DNA from: an uncultured Actinoplanes sp. | Lineage (GTDB): Bacteria; Actinomycetota; Actinomycetes; Mycobacteriales; Micromonosporaceae | NCBI RefSeq assembly: GCF_934643405.1 | Contig: NZ_CAKUCL010000006.1 | Location: 1-64,000 of the forward strand | DNA length: 64,000 bases | Reading direction: 5' to 3' | Part shown: positions 57,405 through 64,000 of the stretch, in pieces | How the letters are laid out: every line of letters starts with the position of its first letter | Numbering within the stretch: position 1 is the first letter of the stretch | Notes under the pieces: model-generated | Seen by the model: only the letters and a program-made list of their open reading frames with translations | What the model was told of the DNA's origin: nothing | The model's database searches: none | Program-made: the position numbers and the translations under genes

Positions 57405-57578
57405 CCCACCGTCGCGTGGGGATGTACGCCGCCCTGGCGGGCGGAAGTCCCCACGCTGCGGCAACCCACCGTCGTGTGGGGATGTACGCCGTCCTGGCGG
57501 GCGGGAGTCCCCACGCTGCGGCGGCCCACCGTCGTGTGGGGATGTGCGCCGCCCTGGACGGCGGGAATCCCCACGCTG
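57405..57578. repeat. Three 60-bp palindromic repeat units
   Basis: Three units of exactly 60 bp (57405-57464, 57465-57524, 57525-57578, the last cut at the NmrA stop), each CCCACCGTCG[C/T]GTGGGGATG ... TCCCCACGCTGC. Units are about 90 percent identical. Each contains GTGGGGA and TCCCCAC with 25 nt between GGGGA and TCCCC, the same spacing as at 48.5 and 26.6 kb, with an inner CGCC/GGCG pair. The array fills the whole gap between two convergent genes, so it may also serve as terminator. Confidence 0.9.
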
Positions 57579-58397
57579 CTAGCGGTCGGCTGTCAGCACG
57601 TCGGCCAAGGGGGTGGCGGGATGGCCGGTCAGGCGCGGGACGTCCGGGCTGACCCGGGCCAGCTCACCGACCGCGATCGCGGTGTAGGTGGTCACCCACG
57701 CGTCGACCTGCCAGGCCGGCACGTCGTAGCCGGCCCGGGACGCGTACGCCTCCGGGACCGTCTCGGCGTGGTAGCTCACCTCGCGCCCGGTCGCCGCCGC
57801 GATGATCTCGGCGGCCTCGGCCAGGGACACCGCCGCGGGCCCGGTCAGGTCGTACGTGCGGGCCACGTGCGGCGCCGGGTCGCGCAGCACGGCCACGGCG
57901 GCGTCGGCGATGTCGTCCTGGGCGACCACCGCGGCACGCCCGTCACCGGCCGGGCCGCGGATCACGCCGTCCGCGCCGACCATCATCGGCAGGAAGTCCG
58001 CGTACAGGTTGTCCCGCAGGAACGTGAACGCCAGCCCGCTGCGCCGGATGTGCTGCTCGGTGTGCCAGTGGTCGCGGGCCAGCGTGAACGTCGCATCCGC
58101 GGCCGCCCCCGCGAACGACGTGTAGACCACCTGCCGTACGCCCGCCTCCACCGCGGCGTCCACGAACGAGCGATGCCGGTCGACCCGGTCCGGTGTCTCG
58201 GCCGCGGAGACCATCAGGACGGTCTCGGCGCCGTCCAGCGCCCGCCGCATCGCCTCCCGGTCGCCGTACTCGGCGACCGCGGCCTCCACGTCGGAAGGCA
58301 CCTTCGCCGGGTCGCGGTACAGCAGCCGCACCCGCCCGTCGAGCCGCTGCGCCACCCGCCTGCCGAGCCGCCCGCTCGCGCCGGACACCACGATCAT
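57579..58397 (-). CDS. NmrA-like NAD(P)-binding protein
   Basis: 272-residue atypical SDR of the NmrA/HSCARG group, often redox sensors or quinone-modifying enzymes. MIVVSGASGRLGRRVAQRL is the Rossmann GxSGxxG start; VVYTSFAGAAADATFTLARD, HWHTEQHIRRSGLAFTFLRD and NLYADFLPMMVGADGVIRGP are the conserved NmrA blocks; no catalytic Tyr-x3-Lys. ATG at 58397 follows AGGAGG and overlaps the amidohydrolase stop (ATGA), making it the last gene of the kyn operon. Role there unknown. Confidence 0.88.
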   Translation of the reverse strand: MIVVSGASGRLGRRVAQRLDGRVRLLYRDPAKVPSDVEAAVAEYGDREAMRRALDGAETVLMVSAAETPDRVDRHRSFVDAAVEAGVRQVVYTSFAGAAADATFTLARDHWHTEQHIRRSGLAFTFLRDNLYADFLPMMVGADGVIRGPAGDGRAAVVAQDDIADAAVAVLRDPAPHVARTYDLTGPAAVSLAEAAEIIAAATGREVSYHAETVPEAYASRAGYDVPAWQVDAWVTTYTAIAVGELARVSPDVPRLTGHPATPLADVLTADR

Positions 58398-59377
58398 GCC
58401 GAACCTCCTGGAAACAACACCCGAACCGTCGCCATGACGTCGGCGAACACGACCGGCGAGAGGTCGAGCCCGCCCGGTATCCAGCTCACCCCGTCGTCGG
58501 TCATCGCCACCAGGATCTCCTCCGGGGTGAGCCCGGCGCTCTGCAACGCCCGGATCTCCCGCGGATTCACCGTCGGCGGAAGCGGCCCGTTCCCCAGATC
58601 CGTCCCGTAGCGCACGCGTCCGCCGTACTCGAGAAAGCGCCGCAGGTTTCCGATCGCCGTGGTCTGTTCCCGCGTGGGCGAGCCCCACCCGTGGATGTCC
58701 AGCGTGCTGATCCACTGCATCCGCTCGGCGCAGACCCGCACCAGCCCGGGATCCAGCGGTTCGGTCCAGGGAGTGTGGGCCAGGATGTCGGCGCCGCTTT
58801 CGTACGCGACAACGACCGTCCCCGGCCCTTCGGCGTGCACCACCACGGGAAGCCCCAGTTCATGAGCCGCCCGCACCACGGCGGTCATCGTGGGCAGGTC
58901 CATCCGCGGGCCGCCGGCGTGCGCGGTCATCTTGATCAGCGTCGCTCCGCCCGCGGCCGCCGCGCCCACGGCCTCGCTCGCCTCGGCGGCCGAGCCGATC
59001 GTCCGCCAGCTGCCCGGTGCGGCCCACGACCGGTCACTCGGGTAGCCCCCGGGGGCGGTGAGGAACGGTCCGGCGTAGCGGACGCCGGGGAACCCCGGGC
59101 GTCCCACGAGACCGGCCACACGGGACGGGACGCTGCCCAGGTCCCAGACGCCGGCGATCCCGCCCGCCCGCAGCACGGCCAGGTCGGTCAGTCCGGAGTG
59201 GACGTGCGCGTCGAGGATGCCGGGCAGCAGCGTGCCGGGGAACTGCCGTCGCCTCGCCCCCTCGGGGATGTCGTCCAGCGGCACCGGATCGGCCCGGCCG
59301 TCCGACCACCGCAGCGCCTCCCCGGTGCGCAGCCGGCCGTCCCACCAGAGCGACCCGGAGAGCAGGAACTCCGTCAC
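58394..59377 (-). CDS. Amidohydrolase in the kynurenine operon
   Basis: 327-residue metal-dependent amidohydrolase with complete site residues: GILDAHVHSG (HxH), GGATLIKMTAHAGG (Lys), LGLPVVVHAEGPG (His), ADILAHTPW (His) and RYGTDLGNG (Asp). GTG start at 59377 overlaps the kynU stop by GTGA. Placed between kynU and an NmrA gene. The pathway needs an N-formylkynurenine formamidase between KynA and KynU, and no KynB-type cyclase is present; this enzyme is a candidate for that step, although amidohydrolases with quite different substrates would fit as well. Confidence 0.87.
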   Translation of the reverse strand: MTEFLLSGSLWWDGRLRTGEALRWSDGRADPVPLDDIPEGARRRQFPGTLLPGILDAHVHSGLTDLAVLRAGGIAGVWDLGSVPSRVAGLVGRPGFPGVRYAGPFLTAPGGYPSDRSWAAPGSWRTIGSAAEASEAVGAAAAGGATLIKMTAHAGGPRMDLPTMTAVVRAAHELGLPVVVHAEGPGTVVVAYESGADILAHTPWTEPLDPGLVRVCAERMQWISTLDIHGWGSPTREQTTAIGNLRRFLEYGGRVRYGTDLGNGPLPPTVNPREIRALQSAGLTPEEILVAMTDDGVSWIPGGLDLSPVVFADVMATVRVLFPGGSA

Positions 59378-60594
59378 TTCAGCAGGTCACGCAGCACCGA
59401 CAGGCCGCGGTGCACCTCGACGAAGCTGGTGCTCAGCGGGGCCGGACCGATCCGCAGCCCGTCGGGGCGGCGGTAGTCCGGGATCACCCCGGCGTCCCAC
59501 AGCCGGTCCAGGAGGCCGGCGAAACCGGCCCGCTTCAGGGTCACGTGACCGCCGCGCCTCTCCGGTTCGCGCGGACTGACGATCTCCACCCCCAGCTCCT
59601 TGAGCCAGGAGTCCGCCAGCTCTACGGCGTACGAAGTAATTTGAACTGATTTCTCGCGGATTTTGGCCATGGTGGCGGCCTCGAGCACGTCCAGGTTCGC
59701 GTGCAACGGCACCATGGCGAGGATCGGCGGCGTCCCGGAGAGCAGCGCCCGCGACCCCTTGGCCGGCTCGAAACCCGGGCCCATCTCGAACGACGACCGG
59801 TGGCCCATCCAGCCCCAGATCGGCTGTCGCAGGTCACCCTGCAGGCTCGCGTTCAGATAGGCGAACGCGGGCGCACCGGGACCGCCGTTCAGGTACTTGT
59901 ACGTGCATCCGACCGCGAGATCGACGCCCCACTCGTCCAGCTCGATCGGCACCGAGCCGGCCGAATGGCACAGGTCCCACATCGCCAGCGCGCCGGCCTC
60001 GTGCGCGATCCGGGTGATCTCCGGGACGTCGGCGAGCCAGCCCGACCGGTACGCGACGTGGCTGAACAGCACCAGCGCGGTGCGGTCGTCGACGACCTCG
60101 GCCACCTGCTCGGGCCGCACGCCCTCGACCGGGTCGGTGGTGATCCAGACCAGCTCCAGGTTCCGCTCGGCGGCGATGCCCTCCAGCACGTATCGGTCGG
60201 TGGGGAAGTTGTCGGTGTCCAGCACCACCCGGTTGCGTCCGGGCCGGGCATCCACCGCCGCCCGCGCCAGCTTGTAGATCAGCACGGTGGTCGAGTCGCC
60301 GATCACCGTCTGCCCGGATTTCGCGCCGAGCGCCAGGTCACCGAGCCGGTCGCCGAGGGTCAGCGGCCACTCCATCCACTCGTCGGTCCAGCCACGGATC
60401 AGCCGGCCCGCCCACTGCCGGCGGATGAACTGGTCCATCAGCTCGGCGGTCGCGGCGAGCGGCCGGCCCAGCGAGTTGCCGTCCAGGTAGGAGATGACGT
60501 CGGCGTCGTCCGGGGTGATGAACCGGTCGCGGAACTCCGCCAGCGGGTCGGCGGCGTCCAGCGCGTCGGCGCGGGCCAGCAGGTCGTCGGTCAA
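59374..60594 (-). CDS. kynU: Kynureninase
   Basis: PLP enzyme that cleaves kynurenine to anthranilate and alanine. 406 residues with VISYLDGNSLGRPLAATAEL, the aldehyde-binding stretch SGQTVIGDSTTVLIYKLARA, DTDNFPTDRYVLEGIA, VLFSHVAYRSGWLADVPEIT, WDLCHSAGSVPIELDEWGVD and the PLP lysine in GCTYKYLNGGPGAPAF. The start is TTG at 60594, overlapping the kynA stop as TTGA. Second gene of the operon. Anthranilate could feed catabolism or antibiotic synthesis. Confidence 0.95.
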   Translation of the reverse strand: MTDDLLARADALDAADPLAEFRDRFITPDDADVISYLDGNSLGRPLAATAELMDQFIRRQWAGRLIRGWTDEWMEWPLTLGDRLGDLALGAKSGQTVIGDSTTVLIYKLARAAVDARPGRNRVVLDTDNFPTDRYVLEGIAAERNLELVWITTDPVEGVRPEQVAEVVDDRTALVLFSHVAYRSGWLADVPEITRIAHEAGALAMWDLCHSAGSVPIELDEWGVDLAVGCTYKYLNGGPGAPAFAYLNASLQGDLRQPIWGWMGHRSSFEMGPGFEPAKGSRALLSGTPPILAMVPLHANLDVLEAATMAKIREKSVQITSYAVELADSWLKELGVEIVSPREPERRGGHVTLKRAGFAGLLDRLWDAGVIPDYRRPDGLRIGPAPLSTSFVEVHRGLSVLRDLLK

Positions 60595-61445
60595 CTGACG
60601 GCTCCGATCTCGGTGCGTACGGCGTACAGCTCGGGGAAGAAGGTGAGGTCCAGGGCCTTGCGCAGGAAGGACACGCCGCTCGAGCCGCCGGTGCCGCGCT
60701 TGAACCCGATGATCCGTTCCACCGTCTTCATGTGCCGGAACCGCCAGAACTGGAAGTTCTCCTCCAGATCGACAAGTTCCTCACAGGCCTCGTACGCCTC
60801 CCAGTAGCGCTCCGGGTTCTCGTAGATGCGCTGGAAGACGGGCACCAGGTCGGGGTTGAACGTCCACGGCAGGCGGACGTCGCGCTGGAGCAGCTCGACC
60901 GGCACGTGGTGGCCGTGGCGGGCCAGGTACCGCAGGAACTCGTCGTAGACGGTCGGCGCCTCGTACGCCTCGGTCAGCATGTCCCTGGCCGCCGGGTCGT
61001 CGTCGAAGATCTTCAGCATGTCCCGGTGCTTGTTGCCGAGGCTGAACTCGACCGCCCGGTACTGGTACGACTGGAAGCCGGATGAGGTGCCCAGGAAGCT
61101 GCGGAACTCCGAGTACTCGCTCGGGGTCAGCGTGGCCAGCACCGACCACTGCTCGGTCAGCGTGCGCTGGATGTGCTTGACCCGGGCGAGGCCCTTGAGC
61201 GCCGGCCGCAGGTCGTCCTTGGCGAGCAGCCGCTGCACCGACCGCAGCTCGTGCAGCACCAGCTTGAACCACAGCTCGGTGGTCTGGTGCTGGACGATGA
61301 ACAGCAGCTCGTCATGGTGTTCCGGGACGCTCACCGGATGCTGGGCGTCCAGGATCTCGTCGAGGTGCAGATACTTGCCGTACGAGAGATTGACCTTGAA
61401 ATCGCGGACTATCGCGTCCTCGAGCGGCCGTTGCTCCGCGGACAT
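60591..61445 (-). CDS. kynA: Tryptophan 2,3-dioxygenase
   Basis: Haem enzyme that opens the indole ring of tryptophan to N-formylkynurenine. 284 residues with YGKYLHLDEILDAQHPVS, DELLFIVQHQTTELWFKLVL, the SSGFQSYQYRAVEFSLGNKH motif and haem-ligand region FQFWRFRHMKTVERIIGFKR plus GTGGSSGVSFL (substrate-binding loop). ATG at 61445 has AGGAGG 7 nt upstream and another AAGGAGG further up. First of a TTGA/GTGA/ATGA-coupled operon with kynU, an amidohydrolase and an NmrA-like protein. Confidence 0.96.
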   Translation of the reverse strand: MSAEQRPLEDAIVRDFKVNLSYGKYLHLDEILDAQHPVSVPEHHDELLFIVQHQTTELWFKLVLHELRSVQRLLAKDDLRPALKGLARVKHIQRTLTEQWSVLATLTPSEYSEFRSFLGTSSGFQSYQYRAVEFSLGNKHRDMLKIFDDDPAARDMLTEAYEAPTVYDEFLRYLARHGHHVPVELLQRDVRLPWTFNPDLVPVFQRIYENPERYWEAYEACEELVDLEENFQFWRFRHMKTVERIIGFKRGTGGSSGVSFLRKALDLTFFPELYAVRTEIGAVS

Positions 61446-61452
61446 GGTGTTC

Positions 61453-61478
61453 CTCCTCAGGTATTCCTCCTTGAGGAG
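61453..61478 (-). promoter_or_regulatory. Hairpin over the kynA ribosome-binding site
   Basis: Reading the kynA mRNA 5' to 3', CTCCTCA (61478-61472) pairs with TGAGGAG (61459-61453), which includes the kynA Shine-Dalgarno sequence. In the loop lies a second AAGGAGG that can also pair with CTCCT. So one anti-Shine-Dalgarno stretch faces two ribosome-binding-site-like elements. It could tune translation; ligand or protein control is unproven. Confidence 0.4.
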
Positions 61479-61489
61479 ATCACACCTGG

Positions 61490-61915
61490 TCAGATGTTGG
61501 CGAGGGACCCATCGGTAAGGATCGGTCCCCAGTACATCCACTGACCGTCGTGCCGCACGAACCGGCTGCGCTCCACCACGTCGCCGGGCTTGCCGTGGTC
61601 GCGGTAGTGGGCCCGGAACTCGACAACCCCCTCGGCGTCGAACATCCCGCCGCCGCTGGTCTCGAGGATGTCCAGCCCCACCCAGCTCAGATGCGGGTCG
61701 GGCTCGATCTCGGCGGGACGCGTCGCCGGGTGCCAGGAGCTCAGCACGAAGGCGTCGTCGTCGATCGCGAACGCCGAGTACCGCGAGCGCATGAGCGCCT
61801 CGGCCGTGGCCGGCGGCTGACCATGATGCGCGGGTTCGCAGCACTCGGTGTAAGAAAGCCCACGCCCGCAGGGGCAGGCAGCGTCCGCCTTGAGTTTCGT
61901 CTTGGTTCGAGCCAT
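61490..61915 (-). CDS. YchJ-like SEC-C motif protein
   Basis: 141-residue member of the YchJ/UPF0225 family, function unknown. The zinc-binding SEC-C-like motif is at the start (DAACPCGRGLSYTECCEPAH), followed by the NTF2-like fold: ATAEALMRSRYSAFAIDDDA, FVLSSWHPATRP, SWVGLDILETSGG, GVVEFRAHYRDHG and ERSRFVRHDGQWMYWGP. ATG at 61915. Forty-four bp upstream of kynA on the same strand, so it may be transcribed with the operon. Confidence 0.92.
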   Translation of the reverse strand: MARTKTKLKADAACPCGRGLSYTECCEPAHHGQPPATAEALMRSRYSAFAIDDDAFVLSSWHPATRPAEIEPDPHLSWVGLDILETSGGGMFDAEGVVEFRAHYRDHGKPGDVVERSRFVRHDGQWMYWGPILTDGSLANI

Positions 61916-63078
61916 GCCGTCGATTGTCCCAGGTCGCCAGCTACCGCGAGGGAGGCTTCGCCGTTGCCGCCGCCCGCATCGGTCTGGGCGGCCGGCATGG
62001 TGGTCGGGCTTTCTCATGCTGGGACGGTCGGGGCCGGGGTGCCGATCACGGCTGGGGGGCGCTTCTATGCCGTGATCGGTCACCCGGTCCCCGCCCTCGC
62101 GGGGGGTGTCCTGGGTCGCTGACGGCTGGGCGCATGGCCGGGGCTTGTCGTTCACCTTCTGCGGGAAGGGGGTGGCTGCCGCGCTGTGGTCGTGGCGGGC
62201 GGCTTGATCACCCGGGCCGGCCTGGGTGGTGGGTCAAGCGAGCGCACCGTGCCGCTTGCGCTCAGTTGGTCGCCGCTGGGCGGCGGGTCACCCTGTTTGC
62301 CTTCGCGTCTGGCTCCGGCCTTGCCTCAACGCGTCCGGCTACGGGCTTCCCCACGCGTCCGGCTCCTGCCTTGCCTTTGCTTGCGGCCATGCCTTGGCGC
62401 ACCCGGGACATCCGCTGCGACACCACTACGCCCCGGTTCCGGCTTCGGCCTCGGGCGCCGATCTTGCTTGGGGCCGATCGTGCCCGCGGCGCCGATCGTG
62501 CCTGGGCGCCGACCGGGCCCGGCCCGGTGGCTTCGCCTCCGGCCTCTGACCGCGGTCCGGGTGTTGCCTTTGGTCCGGGTGTTGCTTCCGGTCCGGGTCG
62601 TATCCTCCGTCCCGGTCCGGGTCTTGTCTCCGGTCCGGGTCTTGTCGTCGGTCCGGGGTCAGAGTCTTGCCATCAGTCCAGGTCTCGTCCCCGGTCCTGG
62701 TCTGGGTCGGGGTCTTGTGTTGCGGGAGCCTGCTGGGCTCGGGGATCGGCGTGTGGGGGCCTGGTGGGCTCCCGGTGATTGGAAGCCTCGGTGGGGTGAG
62801 GACCGCGCCGCGCGGCGGGGTGCGCGGGGCCGGGCGCCACAAGAGGTCGTGGCGTTATGGAAACGTGGTGTAAGGCGGTGACGGGGCCGTCGTTGCGGAA
62901 CGTGATGACTTAATCGCTTCATCGCGCTCCTCTGGGACGGAGTGTGCACCACCGTGGGGACTCACCAGAGTGCGAGATGACTGGGACGACACCGGCGGCT
63001 GCAAAGGTTGGCGCGCTGCCACGGCCGTACCGCAAACCGCTGTTCTCTTTTTGCGCGATCTTGCCGTAGGATCTGCAC
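61916..63078. other. 1.16-kb region without a convincing gene
   Basis: Several long frames exist, but all are low-complexity (Arg/Pro/Gly/Ser/Leu) and have no domain. GC-content swings and short imperfect repeats suggest degraded or hypervariable DNA. A minisatellite lies at 62554-62667. TAGGAT at 63067-63072 is a candidate -10 for the LacI gene. No tRNA or transposase is visible. Confidence 0.6.
62554..62667. repeat. 18-bp minisatellite
   Basis: Tandem GGTCCGGGTsTTGyyTyc units begin at 62554, 62572, 62590 (24 nt), 62614, 62632 and 62650, the last decayed. On the minus strand they read as a D-P-D-R-x-Q hexapeptide repeat. The 18-bp period preserves any frame, but the surrounding frames are not credible genes. 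Confidence 0.75.
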
Positions 63079-64000
63079 GTGACGAAGCGTCTGGCCGAAG
63101 TGGCCAAGAAGGCGGGCGTCAGCGAGGCGACGGTCAGCCGGGTGCTCAACGGACGCAGCGGCGTCTCCGAGTCCACCCGCGCGTCCGTGCTGACGGCGCT
63201 CGATGTCCTGGGTTATGAGCGGCCCACCAAGCTGCGCGGTGAGCGCGGCCGGCTGGTCGGTCTGGTGCTGCCCGAGCTGCAGAACCCGATCTTTCCGGCG
63301 CTCGCCGAGGTGGTGACCGCCTCGCTGGCGCAGCGCGGTTTCACCCCGGCGCTGTGTGCGCGCACGATCGGCGGCGTTCCCGAGCGGGACTACATCGAGA
63401 TGCTGCTCGACCATCAGGTCTCCGGCGTGGTCTTCGCCGGCGGCTCGTACGCGCTGGCCGAGGCGGAGCACGGGCACTACCGCGCGCTGACCGATCGCCG
63501 CATGCCGGTGGTCATGGTCAACGCGGGGGTCGACGACCTGGGTTTCCCGCACATCTCCACCGACGACGCCGTCGCGGTCGAGCAGGCGTACGGGCACCTG
63601 AGGTCGCTGGGGCACGAGCGCATCGGCATGGTCATGGGGCCGGAGGATCACATGCCGTCGCGGCGCAAGCTGGGCGCGCTGGCCCGCATCGCCGGGCCGG
63701 AGGGGGAGAGCTGGTTCGTCGAGCGCACCAGCTTCTCGATGGAGAGCGCGCGGCTGGCCGCCGGCAAGCTGATCGAGCGCGGCGTGACCGGCATGATCTG
63801 CGCGTCCGACGTGCTGGCGCTGGGCTCGATCCGCGCGGCCCGCCGCCTCGGGCTGGAGGTGCCGCAGGACGTGTCGGTCGTGGGCTTCGACGACTCGGCG
63901 CTGATGACCTGCACCGACCCGCCGCTGACCACGGTGCGGCAGCCGATCGAGATGATGGGGCAGGCCGCCGTCGACCTGCTGGTCAATCAGATCGAGGGCA
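63079..64000 (+). CDS. LacI-family transcriptional regulator (partial)
   Basis: Runs off the right edge; about 307 codons seen. The LacI HTH is at residues 1-50 (VTKRLAEVAKKAGVSEATVS, RVLNGRSGVSESTRASVLTA, LDVLGYERP), hinge RGERG, then the periplasmic-binding-like effector domain: GLVLPELQNPIFPALAEVVT, GVVFAGGSYALAEAEHGHYR, PVVMVNAGVDDLGFPHISTD, DVSVVGFDDSALMTCTDPPL, TTVRQPIEMMGQAAVDLL. This C-terminal TTVRQP block is near the usual end (about 335-345 residues), so only a short part is missing. GTG at 63079 has no ribosome-binding site and follows a TAGGAT box by 6 nt, as in leaderless transcripts. Probably regulates sugar genes to the right. Confidence 0.93.
   Translation, partial: MTKRLAEVAKKAGVSEATVSRVLNGRSGVSESTRASVLTALDVLGYERPTKLRGERGRLVGLVLPELQNPIFPALAEVVTASLAQRGFTPALCARTIGGVPERDYIEMLLDHQVSGVVFAGGSYALAEAEHGHYRALTDRRMPVVMVNAGVDDLGFPHISTDDAVAVEQAYGHLRSLGHERIGMVMGPEDHMPSRRKLGALARIAGPEGESWFVERTSFSMESARLAAGKLIERGVTGMICASDVLALGSIRAARRLGLEVPQDVSVVGFDDSALMTCTDPPLTTVRQPIEMMGQAAVDLLVNQIEG

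Noticed and set aside
57405..57578. CRISPR array
   Set aside because: The whole 60-bp unit is conserved, including the part that would be spacer.
62186..62881. 231-codon gene in the repeat region
   Set aside because: Low-complexity translation driven by the minisatellite; no supporting start signal or domain.
63031..63055. LacI operator with CGCAAA and TTTGCG arms
   Set aside because: Spacing of 13 nt and no central CG dyad typical of LacI operators; could be chance.

Overview
This window is high-GC actinobacterial DNA. Gene content and style (many ATGA/GTGA-coupled operons, GTG starts, a DinB/mycothiol-type protein, a DesK/DesR-like two-component system, CbiZ, a c-di-GMP riboswitch with a GGDEF-EAL protein, an NAD kinase fusion) suggest a member of the Micromonosporaceae, probably Actinoplanes-like. 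This placement is inferred from family recognition, not from a search.

Layout. 0-1.7 kb: LLM oxidoreductase, VOC protein and RNase HI. 1.8-6.9 kb: two convergent ABC-2 exporter operons, the second carrying a histidine kinase and response regulator. 7.1-10.2 kb: a tightly coupled membrane electron-transfer operon (small membrane-anchored protein, ApbE, ferric-reductase-like membrane protein, NuoF-like subunit, 3-Cys ferredoxin). 10.2-17.2 kb: alkaline phosphatase, then a c-di-GMP-I riboswitch controlling a large secreted Calx-beta protein, then a membrane PAS-GGDEF-EAL protein. 17.3-21.6 kb: tetR plus a heterodimeric ABC exporter. 21.7-27.6 kb: sulfatase-like membrane enzyme; a membrane protein/XRE/dehydrogenase operon with a clear operator; GNAT; cbiZ carrying an in-frame palindromic repeat; DUF1684. 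27.6-30.6 kb: molybdate uptake operon (regulator, modA, modB with a likely CTG start, modC). 30.7-38.4 kb: methyltransferase, Ohr with divergent AraC, GNAT, an IS5-type remnant, PrsW-like protease, SGNH hydrolase, MFS exporter and a frameshifted gene remnant. 38.5-42.8 kb: NAD kinase-GNAT fusion, receiver-flavoprotein fusion and a cNMP-domain histidine kinase. 42.8-48.5 kb: glutaminase, methyltransferase, DinB, a membrane protein, MFS and an ECF sigma factor. 48.5-50.0 kb: palindromic repeat array, AbiEi/DUF559 protein and a polypurine tract. 50.0-57.4 kb: epimerase, then a three-gene peptide-amide module (GCS2/ATP-grasp fusion, amidotransferase, S9 peptidase). 57.4-61.9 kb: a second repeat array and a tryptophan-to-anthranilate operon (kynA, kynU, amidohydrolase, NmrA-like) preceded by a YchJ protein. 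61.9-63.1 kb: no convincing gene, with an 18-bp minisatellite. 63.1 kb to the end: a LacI-family regulator that runs off the window.

Three systems stand out. One is a palindromic repeat family with exactly 25 nt between GGGGA and TCCCC, present as two arrays with 60-nt units and as one copy inside cbiZ. The second is the c-di-GMP-controlled surface protein next to a c-di-GMP turnover protein. The third is a set of unusual redox and ligase operons (ApbE/NuoF-like, NADK-GNAT/receiver-flavoprotein/cNMP kinase, GCS2-ATP-grasp/amidotransferase/S9). All functional statements rest on motifs read by eye.
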